A stretch of DNA of 64,000 nt from Lysinimonas soli (GTDB lineage: Bacteria > Actinomycetota > Actinomycetes > Actinomycetales > Microbacteriaceae), in NCBI RefSeq assembly GCF_042655435.1, contig NZ_JBHSMG010000001.1, positions 1,364,001-1,428,000 on the forward strand, read 5' to 3'. The translations under genes were made by a program, and so were the position numbers. The notes below the pieces were generated by a model. The model saw only the letters and a list, made by a program, of their open reading frames with translations. It was not told where the DNA came from and did not search any database. Positions 39,854 through 49,400 of the stretch are shown here, in pieces; the first letter of the stretch is position 1; the number at the start of each line of letters is the position of its first letter.

Positions 39854-42331
39854 TTACTCAGCCGAGGCGCTTTCTGTCGGTGTGACGACAGCACCCGCGC
39901 TCGAGGCACGACGCGAGCCGCGCGAACGGCCCTGCCCCGGCTGCTTCGGTTCGGGAAGGGCACCGAGCACGGAACCGAGGATCTGCTCGGCGTCCTGGGT
40001 CGTGATCCGGGCGCGGTTGCGCGGCGTCTTGGCGATCGGGATGTCGAGGATCTCGACGACGGCCTCCGCCGCTGCGCTCGCGGCCCCCTGATCGGTCGTC
40101 AGGGTTGCCGTGCTCGCGCCTGCGTCGGCCTCGGTGTGCTCGTTCTCGGCGTGCTCGCTGGCGTGCGGCACCGTGCTCTTGGCGATCTGAGCCAGGGCGT
40201 TGCGCACGTCTTCGGTGATCGCGTGCGTGCCGTTCGAGCCGTGCCCGTTCTTCGGCGCCGTGCTGCTGGGCTGCCCGCCGCTGGCACCGCCGCGTCCGCG
40301 ACGCCCCCGTGACGAGGTCGAGCCGTTCTGCTGGCCGCCGCCGATCGGCTCCGGCGCGCGGTGCTTGAACACGGGCTCGTGATGGATGACGATCCCCCGG
40401 CCCGCGCACACCTCGCAGTTCTCGCTGAACGACTCCACGAGCCCGAGGCCGAGCTTCTTGCGGGTCATCTGCACGAGGCCGAGGCTCGTGACCTCGGCGA
40501 CCTGATGTTTGGTGCGGTCGCGGCTGAGGCACTCGACGACGCGTCGCAGCACCAGGTCGCGGTTGGACTCCAGCACCATGTCGATGAAGTCGACGACGAT
40601 GATCCCGCCGATGTCGCGCAGCCGCAGCTGACGCACGATCTCTTCCGCCGCCTCCAGGTTGTTCTTGGTGACGGTCTCTTCGAGGTTGCCGCCGGATCCC
40701 ACGAACTTGCCCGTGTTGACGTCGATGACCGTCATGGCCTCGGTGCGGTCGATGATCAGCGAGCCGCCGGACGGCAGCCAGACCTTGCGCTCAAGGGCCT
40801 TCTCGATCTGCTCCGAGATTCGGTACTCGTCGAAGGAGTCGCGCTGGTTCTCGTAGCGCTCGATGCGCTCCACGAGGTCGGGGGCCACAGCCCCTACGTA
40901 GGACGAGATGGTGTCGAGCGCGTCGTCGCCCTCGATGACGAGCTTCTGGAAGTCCTCGTTGAACACGTCGCGCACGATCTTGATGAGCAGATCGGGCTCG
41001 CTGTGCAGCAGCGCGGGCGCCTGCTGGGTCTCGACCGCGTGGGCGATCTCGGCCCACTGGCTGGTGAGCCGCTGCACGTCGAGGGTGAGCTGCTCCTCGG
41101 TCGCCCCCTCGGCGGCCGTGCGCACGATCACGCCGGCGTCGTCCGGGAGCACCTCTTTGAGGATCTTCTTCAGGCGTGCCCGCTCGGTGTCGGGCAGTTT
41201 GCGGCTGATGCCATTCATCGAGCCGTTCGGCACGTACACCAAGTACCGGCCGGGCAGGCTGACCTGGCTGGTGAGACGGGCTCCCTTGTGGCCGACCGGA
41301 TCCTTGGTGACCTGCACCAGCACGCGGTCGCCCGGCTTGAGGGCGAGCTCGATGCGGCGCGGTTGGTTCTTGCCGTCGCGCCCGTCGCTGTCGGCGGCTG
41401 CGGCAGCGGCTTCCCAGTCGACCTCGCCGGAGTACAGCACGGCGTTGCGGCCACGGCCGATGTCGACGAAGGCGGCCTCCATGCTCGGCAGCACGTTCTG
41501 CACGCGACCGAGGTAGACGTTGCCGATCAGGCTGGCATCCGCAGCCCGGGCGACGTAGTGCTCGACGAGCACGCCGTCTTCGAGCACGCCGATCTGGATG
41601 CGCCCGTACTTGCTGCGCACCACCATCACGCGGTCGACGCTCTCGCGCCGCGCGAGGAACTCGGCTTCGGTGACGACCGGACGGCGACGACCCGCGTCGC
41701 GCCCGTCACGACGGCGCTGCTTCTTGGCCTCGAGCCGCGTCGAGCCCTTGATGCGCTGCGGCTCGGTGATGAGCTTGGGCTCCTGCTGCTGGCGGGGCTG
41801 GCGCACGCGGACCACGGCGTTGGGCGTCTCTTCGCCGTCGCGCGGGGCCTCACCGGAACGCCGCCTGGTGCGCCGCCGGCTCGTGGCCGACTCGGACTCC
41901 GATTCGACCGGCGCGCCCCCGCCGCGCGGCTGCTCGGCGCGGGCCATCAGCTCGGGCGACGGGGTCGGCAGGTCGGGGGCCTGGAAGAGCAGGGGCGCGA
42001 TCGCGCCGCGGGCGGCGGGCCTCGTGGCGGCAGGGGTCTCCACGGCCGCAACGGGGGTGGCCGGAGCCGGCTCGGTGGTGACGGGAGCGGATGTCGCGGT
42101 GTCCGCGTCGGTCGCCTTCTTGCGTCCGCCGCCGCGCTTGGGCTTGACGGGCGCCTCGCTCGGCGTGTCGGCCTCAGCCGCGGCCGCCGCGTTGACGTGG
42201 GCGGCAGCGCTCTTCGGAGCAGCGACAGCGCGGCGCAGCAGCGATCGTCGGGGTTTCACCACCGCAGCCTCGGCAGCGGCATCGCTGCCCGAGTCGGTGG
42301 TCTGGCCGTCTGAACTCGTGTCTTTCACCAT
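39854..42331 (-). CDS. rne: Ribonuclease E/G family endoribonuclease
   Basis: 825 aa from the ATG at 42331, with GAGGAG 11 nt upstream. An N-terminal Ala/Pro/Lys-rich disordered region of about 230 aa precedes the catalytic half: S1 domain (about 255-350, LIGNVYLGRVQNVLPSMEAA), 5'-sensor/DNase-like part ending in MTVIDVNTGKFVG and GGIIVVDFIDM (metal-binding aspartates), then the zinc-link CEVCAGRG at about 640. A short basic/Ser-rich C-terminal tail follows. The long disordered N-terminus is typical of actinobacterial RNase E, which processes rRNA and starts mRNA decay. Confidence 0.93.
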   Translation of the reverse strand: MVKDTSSDGQTTDSGSDAAAEAAVVKPRRSLLRRAVAAPKSAAAHVNAAAAAEADTPSEAPVKPKRGGGRKKATDADTATSAPVTTEPAPATPVAAVETPAATRPAARGAIAPLLFQAPDLPTPSPELMARAEQPRGGGAPVESESESATSRRRTRRRSGEAPRDGEETPNAVVRVRQPRQQQEPKLITEPQRIKGSTRLEAKKQRRRDGRDAGRRRPVVTEAEFLARRESVDRVMVVRSKYGRIQIGVLEDGVLVEHYVARAADASLIGNVYLGRVQNVLPSMEAAFVDIGRGRNAVLYSGEVDWEAAAAAADSDGRDGKNQPRRIELALKPGDRVLVQVTKDPVGHKGARLTSQVSLPGRYLVYVPNGSMNGISRKLPDTERARLKKILKEVLPDDAGVIVRTAAEGATEEQLTLDVQRLTSQWAEIAHAVETQQAPALLHSEPDLLIKIVRDVFNEDFQKLVIEGDDALDTISSYVGAVAPDLVERIERYENQRDSFDEYRISEQIEKALERKVWLPSGGSLIIDRTEAMTVIDVNTGKFVGSGGNLEETVTKNNLEAAEEIVRQLRLRDIGGIIVVDFIDMVLESNRDLVLRRVVECLSRDRTKHQVAEVTSLGLVQMTRKKLGLGLVESFSENCEVCAGRGIVIHHEPVFKHRAPEPIGGGQQNGSTSSRGRRGRGGASGGQPSSTAPKNGHGSNGTHAITEDVRNALAQIAKSTVPHASEHAENEHTEADAGASTATLTTDQGAASAAAEAVVEILDIPIAKTPRNRARITTQDAEQILGSVLGALPEPKQPGQGRSRGSRRASSAGAVVTPTESASAE

Positions 42332-42666
42332 CGCTGGTGCACTCCTCATCCGGACCATGGCCGCGCCATGCCGGGTACTCTCGTGCGGACGCCTGCGGCC
42401 CCCGCGAATCCTGTGGTTTGCGCCCTGTCACTGCGCGGCGCGGCGACTGCGGTTCGCAATCCTGCGCTTCGGAACTGGCTGTCCGTCGTGTGCTGCACTC
42501 GAACGATCCGTTCGGTGCGCTCACGGCCCGGTGTGCTCCTGAGAACGTGCCCGGTCAAGCTGTCTGTGGTGTCGTCGCGAGCGCGGCCCGCGTCGACTTC
42601 TGGGCAATTATCGCATGCCGCGCCGATTGTCGGCGTTTGTGCACCGGCGGTTGCCATAATCGGCGG
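42332..42666. promoter_or_regulatory. Long divergent leader/promoter region between rne and the VKOR gene
   Basis: 335 nt without a convincing gene. On the minus strand GATAAT (complement of 42607-42612) is a likely -10 for rne and would give an RNA leader of about 270 nt. CGCCGA-TTG-TCGGCG at 42621-42635 is a 6-bp inverted repeat. The rest is G/C-rich, and I see nothing more specific. RNase E leaders are autoregulatory in E. coli; here that is only a possibility. Confidence 0.45.
42655..42660 (+). promoter_or_regulatory. -10 element for a leaderless VKOR transcript
   Basis: CATAAT ends 6 nt before the GTG at 42667, the spacing expected when transcription begins at the start codon itself. 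No Shine-Dalgarno fits between. Leaderless mRNAs are common in actinobacteria. Confidence 0.45.
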
Positions 42667-43263
42667 GTGACCGACGCCACCCTCACGCCCCGCCGCCCCT
42701 GGATCCTCGGGATCTTCCTCACCATCGCGGGCGCCGCCGGCTGGTGGGCGGCCTTCCAGCTGACGATCGACAAGTTCCTGGTGCTCGAGCACCCGAAAGC
42801 CGATCTCAACTGCAACATCAGCGTTCTGGTGCAGTGCGGAAAGAACCTGGGGTCCTGGCAGGGTTCGGTGTTCGGCTTCCCGAACCCGATCCTCGGCCTC
42901 GGCGGGTTCGCCGCTGTGATCGCCGTCGGCGTCTCCTTGCTCGCGGGCGCGCAGTTCGCCAAGTGGTTCTGGATCGCGTTCAACGTCGGGATCGCCGGTG
43001 CCCTGGTCTTCGTGGCCTGGCTGATCCACGAGAGCATCTTCGACCTGGGAACCCTGTGCCCGTGGTGCATGCTGGTCTGGTCGGTCACCATCCCGCTGTT
43101 CTGGGTCGTGACCGCGCGCAACCTCGCGCAGGGGGTGTACGGCGGACTGCTCACACGGTTCGGCCGCGGACTGCTGAGCTGGGTCATCCCGATCACGGTG
43201 ATCTGCTACGCGATCGTCGCCCTCATCGCACAGCTCGTGCTCGACGTCATCCACCGGCTCTGA
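42667..43263 (+). CDS. Vitamin K epoxide reductase (VKOR) family protein
   Basis: 198 aa from a GTG. Five membrane spans. The loop cysteines (ADLNCNISVLVQCGKN, about residues 50-65) and the membrane redox motif CPWC (LGTLCPWCMLVW, about 129-140) are the VKOR set. Bacterial VKOR passes electrons from a DsbA-like oxidase to quinone and so replaces DsbB. The next gene encodes a DsbA-like thioredoxin-fold protein, which fits as its partner. Confidence 0.9.
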   Translation: MTDATLTPRRPWILGIFLTIAGAAGWWAAFQLTIDKFLVLEHPKADLNCNISVLVQCGKNLGSWQGSVFGFPNPILGLGGFAAVIAVGVSLLAGAQFAKWFWIAFNVGIAGALVFVAWLIHESIFDLGTLCPWCMLVWSVTIPLFWVVTARNLAQGVYGGLLTRFGRGLLSWVIPITVICYAIVALIAQLVLDVIHRL

Positions 43264-43349
43264 CCCTGCGTTCGAGCCTCCGGCCCGCGGCGATCCGCTC
43301 CCAGTAGACTTCCAGCGTTTTCCGACCACCGACCCTTAGGTTCAGCCAC

Positions 43350-44210
43350 GTGCCCGAAGAGCGACTCACCAAGAACGACCGACGCGACGCCGCCCGCGAG
43401 CAGGCCCGCCTGGCCCGCGAGAAGCAGAAGCGGCAGGAGAACCTCCGCCGCTGGCTGATCCCGACCGGGGTGACCGTGGTGGTAGTGGCGATCGTGGCGG
43501 TCGTCGTGCTGGTGGTCTCGACGAGCGCGCCCGCGCCGCAGACCGCCGCGGGACCGAAGAACATGATCAGCGACGGCATCCTGTTCACGGGAAGCGGCGG
43601 GACGATCACTCCCACGGCCACTGCGGCGATCAAGGCCAAGGGCACGCCGACACCGACCGTGCAGAAGAGCGACGGCTTGGCGCACTTCGTGACCTACGTC
43701 GATTTCGCGTGCCCCGTCTGCCGGACCTTTGAGGCGACGAACTCGGCACAGATCCAGCAGATGGTCGCTCAGGGCAAGGCGACCCTGGAGGTGCACCCGA
43801 TCGCGATCCTCGACCGTAGTTCGCTCGGCGCGCGTTATTCGAGCCGCGCCAACAACGCGGCGGGTTGTGTGGCGAACTTCGCTCCCGACAGCTTCCTGGC
43901 GGTCATGGGCGAGATGTACAAGGAGCAGCCGGCCGAGCAGACGACCGGCCTGACGAACAGTCAGATCGTCAAGGTCGTGCACACCGCGGGCCTGAACAAC
44001 TCCGATGTCGACAAGTGCATCAACGGCGAGACCTACAAGTCATGGATGGCTGCCGCGACTCAGCGGGCTCTGAGCGGCCCCCTGCCCAACACGAGTGTCG
44101 CCTCGGTGCAGGGAACGCCGACGGTTCTGGTCAACGGCCAGCAATACAGCGGAAGCTTCAGCGACGCCTCGGCGTTCCAGAGCTTCGTGAAGCAGGTGCT
44201 CGCGAGCTGA
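43350..44210 (+). CDS. Membrane-anchored DsbA-like thioredoxin-fold disulfide oxidase
   Basis: 286 aa from a GTG. A charged N-terminal cytoplasmic segment of about 34 aa (TKNDRRDAAREQARLAREKQ) is followed by one span, IPTGVTVVVVAIVAVVVLVV, and an extracytoplasmic thioredoxin-fold domain. The active site is FACPVCRTFE (C-P-V-C, about residues 124-127) and the cis-proline loop is GTPTVLVNG near 255. Two further cysteines (NAAGCVANF, VDKCING) could form a structural bridge. It introduces disulfides into exported proteins and is probably reoxidised by the VKOR encoded 86 nt upstream. Confidence 0.9.
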   Translation: MPEERLTKNDRRDAAREQARLAREKQKRQENLRRWLIPTGVTVVVVAIVAVVVLVVSTSAPAPQTAAGPKNMISDGILFTGSGGTITPTATAAIKAKGTPTPTVQKSDGLAHFVTYVDFACPVCRTFEATNSAQIQQMVAQGKATLEVHPIAILDRSSLGARYSSRANNAAGCVANFAPDSFLAVMGEMYKEQPAEQTTGLTNSQIVKVVHTAGLNNSDVDKCINGETYKSWMAAATQRALSGPLPNTSVASVQGTPTVLVNGQQYSGSFSDASAFQSFVKQVLAS

Positions 44211-44229
44211 GCCCGCTCGGCGGCACCGG

Positions 44230-44661
44230 TCAGGCGAACCAGAGCGCGAGCTCGCGGGCGGCGCTCTCGGGGGCGTCGCTGCCGTGCACGAGGTTCTGCT
44301 GCACCGGCAGGCCCCAGTCCCGGCCGAGGTCCCCCCGGATCGTGCCGGGGGCGGCGCTCGTCGGGTCGGTCGTGCCGGCCAGCGAACGGAAGCCCTCGAT
44401 GACGCGGTTCCCGGTCACGCGGATCGCGACCACCGGTCCGCTCTGCATGAACTCCACGAGGGGCTCGTAGAACGGCTTGCCCTCGTGCTCGGCGTAGTGG
44501 GCGGCGAGCAGTTCGCGATCGGCCTGCAGCATCCGGATGTCGACCAGCTGATAGCCCTTCGCCTCGATGCGACGCAGGATCTCGCCGGTCAGGTTGCGGG
44601 CCACGCCATCCGGCTTGACGATGACGAGGGTCTCTTCGGTCTGTTCGATCGGGGTGGTCAC
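44230..44661 (-). CDS. ndk: Nucleoside diphosphate kinase
   Basis: 143 aa from a GTG at 44661 with GGAG 8 nt upstream, overlapping the stop of the DUF4233 gene. Motifs: ETLVIVKPDGVARN, GKPFYEPLVEFMQSGPVVA, and the phospho-histidine motif NLVHGSDAPESA (His at about residue 124). Balances NTP pools. Last gene of ileS-folC-DUF4233-ndk. Confidence 0.96.
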   Translation of the reverse strand: MTTPIEQTEETLVIVKPDGVARNLTGEILRRIEAKGYQLVDIRMLQADRELLAAHYAEHEGKPFYEPLVEFMQSGPVVAIRVTGNRVIEGFRSLAGTTDPTSAAPGTIRGDLGRDWGLPVQQNLVHGSDAPESAARELALWFA

Positions 44662-45074
44662 GGGGTGTCTCCTTCGGATGGCGTGGATGCAGCGGCCAGG
44701 TACTCGCGCCGCCGGCGGTCGATCTGCCGGGCGCGCACGAAGCACCAGATCCAGAACGCGGCGAAGCCGGCCCCGACGACGTAGATGACGGGGTTCAGCA
44801 GGCCGAGCGAGATGAGGGCGGCCTGAACGATCCAGCCGAGGGCCATGCCGACGGGCCAGCGCAGCAGCGCGATCGTCACCAGGATCATGACCACGAACGC
44901 CGCTCCCCCGCCGAAGGCGGCGGCGGGAGACAGGGTCTTGAGTCCGAACAGCACGAGAACCACGAAGAACAGCAGGATCGCCTCGAGCACGAGCACGATC
45001 GAGAGCAGTGTCTCGGTCGTGCTGCGAACGCGACGGGGCCGCGAGCGCGACGACGGGGCGGCCGACCCGCTCAT
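44658..45074 (-). CDS. DUF4233 membrane protein
   Basis: 138 aa; the ATG overlaps the folC stop (ATGA). Basic N-terminus, then three to four spans: LLSIVLVLEAILLFFVVLVL, AFGGGAAFVVMILVTIALLR, WPVGMALGWIVQAALISLGL and a last one near VVGAGFAAFWIWCFV. The family is restricted to actinobacteria and almost always found between folC and ndk; function unknown. Coupled by overlaps on both sides. Confidence 0.87.
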   Translation of the reverse strand: MSGSAAPSSRSRPRRVRSTTETLLSIVLVLEAILLFFVVLVLFGLKTLSPAAAFGGGAAFVVMILVTIALLRWPVGMALGWIVQAALISLGLLNPVIYVVGAGFAAFWIWCFVRARQIDRRRREYLAAASTPSEGDTP

Positions 45075-46480
45075 TTCCAGCCCTCGGCGGCAGCGCGGGC
45101 CATGGCCTCGCCCACCAGGGTGATGGATCCGGTCACCAGCACCGCGCGGCGGGGCGCCTCGAGAGCCCAGGCGCGAGCCGCGGCGAGGGCGTCGCTCGCG
45201 TGCGGCGCGGGGAACGCGGCATCCGGTCCGGCGGTCTCGACGACCAGTTCGGCCAACTCGTCGTGCGGAATCGCGCGATCGGAACTCGAGTTGGTCACGA
45301 CGAATCGGGTGACGACCGGGGCGAGCTCGCGGATGATGCCGCGCGCGTCCTTGTCGGACAGCACCGAGATCACGGCGGTCCACTCGTCGAAGTCGAAGTA
45401 CTCGTCGAGAGCCGCCGCGAGGGCGCGCGCGCCGTGCGGGTTGTGAGCGGCATCCACCAGCACGGTCGGCTCGATGCCGATCAGCTGCAGCCGACCCGGC
45501 GAAGTGACCGAGCCGAGCCCCTCGGTGACGACATCGGCGGCGAGCGCCACCGATCCGTCGCCGAGGAACGTCTCCACCGCCGCGAGCGCGACGGCGGCGT
45601 TCTGCGCCTGGTGATCGCCGTAGAGCGGCAGGTACACGCCCTCGTAGCTGCCCGCCCGACCGCGCACGTCGATCAGCTGCCCGCCGACCGCGACGGTCGT
45701 CGACTCGAGCGCGAAGTCGACGGCCTCGATGGAGATGGTCGCCTCGTCGAGTCTCGCGGCCTCGCGAAGCTCGTCGAGCGCCTCGATGGTCTGCATGGCG
45801 GTCACGACGGATGCCGCGGGCTTGATGATCCCCGCCTTGGTGCGGGCGATCTCGGCGATCGTGTTGCCGAGGCGCGCGGTGTGGTCGAGCGCGATCGGCG
45901 TGAAGACCGCGACCTGCCCGTCGGCGACGTTCGTGGAGTCCCACTCGCCGCCCATGCCCACCTCGAGCACGATGACGTCGACGGGGGCGTCGGCGAAGAT
46001 CGCGAAGGCGAGAACGGTGAGCGCCTCGAAGAAGGTCAGCGGCTCCTCGTCGTTGGCGATGAGCTCGGCGTCGGTCATGAGCAGGTACGGGGTGATGTCG
46101 TCCCAGTTGCGGGCGAACGCCTCGTTGCTGACCGGAAGCCCGTCGATCATGATGCGCTCGTTGACCCGCACCAGGTGGGGGCTGGTGAGCAGCCCCGTCT
46201 TGAGGCCGGTGGCGCGCAGCAGCGACTCGATCATGCGACTCGTCGAGGTCTTGCCGTTGGTGCCCGTGATGTGCACGACCGGGGCGCTGCGCTGCGGATC
46301 GCCGAGCAGCTCGGCGGCCCGGCGGGTCGGCTCCAGACGCGGTTGCGGGGCGCCCTCGCCGATCCGTTCGAGCAGTTCGCGGTAGGCCTCGTCGGCCGCA
46401 TCCTGGTACTCGGCCTCGAAGGCCGCCGCCTCATCGAAGCCGTCGTCGGGGATCTCGTCACCGGGGATGTCGTCGCCCAC
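45071..46480 (-). CDS. folC: Bifunctional folylpolyglutamate/dihydrofolate synthase
   Basis: 469 aa from a GTG. Mur-ligase-like ATP site VVHITGTNGKTSTSRMIESL (about residues 67-86), TSPHLVRVNERIMIDG, DVIVLEVGMGGEWDSTN, and C-terminal DAAHNPHGARALAAAL. It carries an unusually acidic N-terminal extension of about 35 residues (MGDDIPGDEIPDDGFDEAAA). Adds glutamate to folates in the cytoplasm; some members also make dihydrofolate. Starts 2 nt after the ileS stop. Confidence 0.94.
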   Translation of the reverse strand: MGDDIPGDEIPDDGFDEAAAFEAEYQDAADEAYRELLERIGEGAPQPRLEPTRRAAELLGDPQRSAPVVHITGTNGKTSTSRMIESLLRATGLKTGLLTSPHLVRVNERIMIDGLPVSNEAFARNWDDITPYLLMTDAELIANDEEPLTFFEALTVLAFAIFADAPVDVIVLEVGMGGEWDSTNVADGQVAVFTPIALDHTARLGNTIAEIARTKAGIIKPAASVVTAMQTIEALDELREAARLDEATISIEAVDFALESTTVAVGGQLIDVRGRAGSYEGVYLPLYGDHQAQNAAVALAAVETFLGDGSVALAADVVTEGLGSVTSPGRLQLIGIEPTVLVDAAHNPHGARALAAALDEYFDFDEWTAVISVLSDKDARGIIRELAPVVTRFVVTNSSSDRAIPHDELAELVVETAGPDAAFPAPHASDALAAARAWALEAPRRAVLVTGSITLVGEAMARAAAEGWK

Positions 46481-46482
46481 GG

Positions 46483-49400
46483 CTACATCCTCTCAAGCTC
46501 GACGGCCACGCGGTGACCCTCGCTGAGATCGACCACCGCGACGGCCGGCGTCACGCCCTCGAGAAGCTGCAGATCGAACCGCGTCGTGAGGGTCTCGTCC
46601 ATGATCAGCTGCTGGTGCGCCGCGACCGCGTCGAATGCGGATCCGTCCACCGTCAAGGTGAGGCCGATGCGGTCGCCGACCTCGAGGCCGGCGTCTTTGC
46701 GTGCCTGCTGCACCGCGCGGACCACGTCGCGCGCGATGCCCTCTGCCTCCAGCTCGGGCGTCAGCGCGGTGTCGAGCACGACGAAACCGCCGCCGGGCAG
46801 GAACGCGATCGCGCTGTCGGCATCCGCAGCCTGCAGCTCGAGTTCGTACTCCCCCGGTTCGAGCGGCGTGCCCGCCACGGTGACCCCGCCGTCGACCGGC
46901 TCCCAGTCGCCGGCCTTGGCGGCCTGGATGATGCGCTGCACGTCCTTGCCGACCCGCGGTCCCAGCGCGCGGGCGTTCACCGTGAGCCGTCGGGTGATCC
47001 CGAACTCGCCGAGGCTGGACTCGCCGAGTTCTGCGACCGAGACGGACTTCACGTTCAGCTCGTCGCGCAGGATGTCGGCGAACTCGACGAGCGTGGCCGG
47101 ATCGGCGGCGACGACGGTCAGGCCGGCCAACGGGAGCCGCACGCGCATCCCTCGCGCCTTGCGTAGGGCGAGCCCCGATGACGCGATCTCGCGCACGCGA
47201 TCCATCGCGGCCACCAGGCCGGGGTCGTGCGGGAACGCGGCCGCGTCCGGCCAATCGCTCAGGTGCACGCTGCGACCGCCGGTCAGACCGCGCCAGATCT
47301 CCTCGGTGACCAGGGGCAGCAACGGGGCCGCGATCCGCGTCAGCGTCTCGAGCACGGTGTAGAGCGTGTCGAAGGCGTCACGCCAGTCGTCGGAGCCGGC
47401 ATCGCCCGCCCAGAACCGATCGCGGCTGCGGCGCACGTACCAGTTGGTCAGCACGTCGCCGAAGTCGCGCAGGGCGTTCGCCGCGAACGGGCTGTCGAAG
47501 GTGTCGAAGTGCTCCGTCACCTGCTCGAGCACCTCGCGGGTCTTCGCGAGCAGGTAACGGTCGAGCACGTGGCTCGAGTCGCTGCGCCACCGGGCCTGGT
47601 ATCCGCCGGGCGTCGCGGTGTTCGCGTACAGGGTGAAGAAGTAGTACGTGCTCCACAGCGGTAGCAGCAGCTCGCGCACCCCGGCGCGGATGCCCTCCTC
47701 GGTGACCACGATGTTGCCCCCGCGGATCACCGAGCTCGACATCAGGAACCAGCGCATGGCATCCGAGCCGTCGCGGTCGAAGACCTCGTTGACGTCGGGG
47801 TAGTTGCGCAGGCTCTTCGACATCTTCTGGCCGTCGCTGCCGAGCACGATGCCGTGGCTGAGCACGTTGGTGAAGGCCGGCCGGTCGAACAGGGCGGTCG
47901 AGAGCACGTGCAGCAGGTAGAACCAGCCGCGGGTCTGGCCGATGTACTCGACGATGAAGTCGGCCGGGCTGTGCGTGTCGAACCATTCCTGGTTCTCGAA
48001 GGGATAGTGCACCTGGGCGAACGGCATCGAGCCGGAGTCGAACCAGACATCCATCACATCGGGGATGCGGCGCATCGTGCTCGCGCCCGTCGGGTCGTCG
48101 GGGTTGGGCCGGGTCAGCTCGTCGATGACCGGCCGGTGCAGATCGTCGAGACGCACCCCGAAGTCGCGTTCCAGCTCGTCCAGCGAGCCGTATACGTCGA
48201 TCCGCGGGTGGTTCGGGTCGTCGCTCTTCCAGACCGGGATCGGACTGCCCCAGTAGCGGTTGCGACTGATCGACCAGTCGCGGGCGTTGCTGAGCCACTT
48301 GCCGAACTGACCGTCTTTGACGTTCTCGGGAACCCAGTTGATCTGCTGGTTCAGCTCGCTCATCCGATCGCGGAACTCGGGCACGCGGATGAACCAACTC
48401 GACACCGCCTTGTAGATGAGCGGGTTGCGGCAGCGCCAGCAGTGCGGGTAGCTGTGCTCATAGCTCTTCTGCTGCACCAGGCGCCCCTGGGCCTTGAGCG
48501 CCTGCGTCAGCGGCTTGTTGGCCTCGAACCAGAGCTGCCCGGCCACCTCGGGCACCGAGCTCAGGAAGCGGCCTCCGTCGTCGAGCGACAGGATGACCGG
48601 GATGCCGGCCGCGGCGCAGACCACCTGGTCGTCCTCGCCGTAGGCGGGCGCCTGGTGCACGATCCCGGTGCCCTCGCCGGTGGCGACGTAGTCGGCCACG
48701 AGGATCTGCCAGGCGTGCGCGGTGCCCCAGACGGCGGCATCCGCGTAGTAGTCCCACAGCCGGTCGTAGTGCACGCCGTCGAGTTCGGCGCCGCGCACCG
48801 TGCGGCTGACCGCGGCGCGAGCCTCATCGAGGGACTCGTAGCCGAGCTCCTTGACGTAGCCGCCGATCGTGTCGGCGGCGAGCAGGTACCGGTGCACGCC
48901 GTCCGCCGAGGGGATGACCGCGTAGTCGATCTCGGGCCCGACCGCGAGCGCGAGATTGGTCGGCAGGGTCCACGGGGTGGTCGTCCAGGCGAGGGCCTCG
49001 ACGCCGGTCAGGTCGAGGGCCTCGGCTCTCTCCCCGACGAGCGGGAAGGTCACCGTGACCGACTGGTCCTGGCGCAGCTGGTAGACGTCGTCATCCATGC
49101 GCAGCTCGTGGTTGCTGAGCGGGGTCTCGTCGTTCCAGCAGTACGGCAGCACGCGGAAGCCCTCGTAGGCGAGGCCCTTCTCGTAGAGCTGCTTGAACGC
49201 CCAGATCACGCTCTCCATGTACTCCACGTTGAGCGTCTTGTAGTCGTGCTCGAAGTCGACCCAGCGCGCCTGGCGCGTGACGTACTCCTCCCACTCCTTC
49301 GTGTAGCGCAGCACCGACTCGCGGGCCTTGGCGTTGAAGGCGCCGATGCCCATCTGCTCGATCTCGTGCTTCTGCGTGATGCCGAGCTGGCGCATCGCCT

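Noticed and set aside
44211..44229. Search for a terminator between the convergent DsbA-like and ndk genes
   Set aside because: The 19-nt gap has no stem of useful length.
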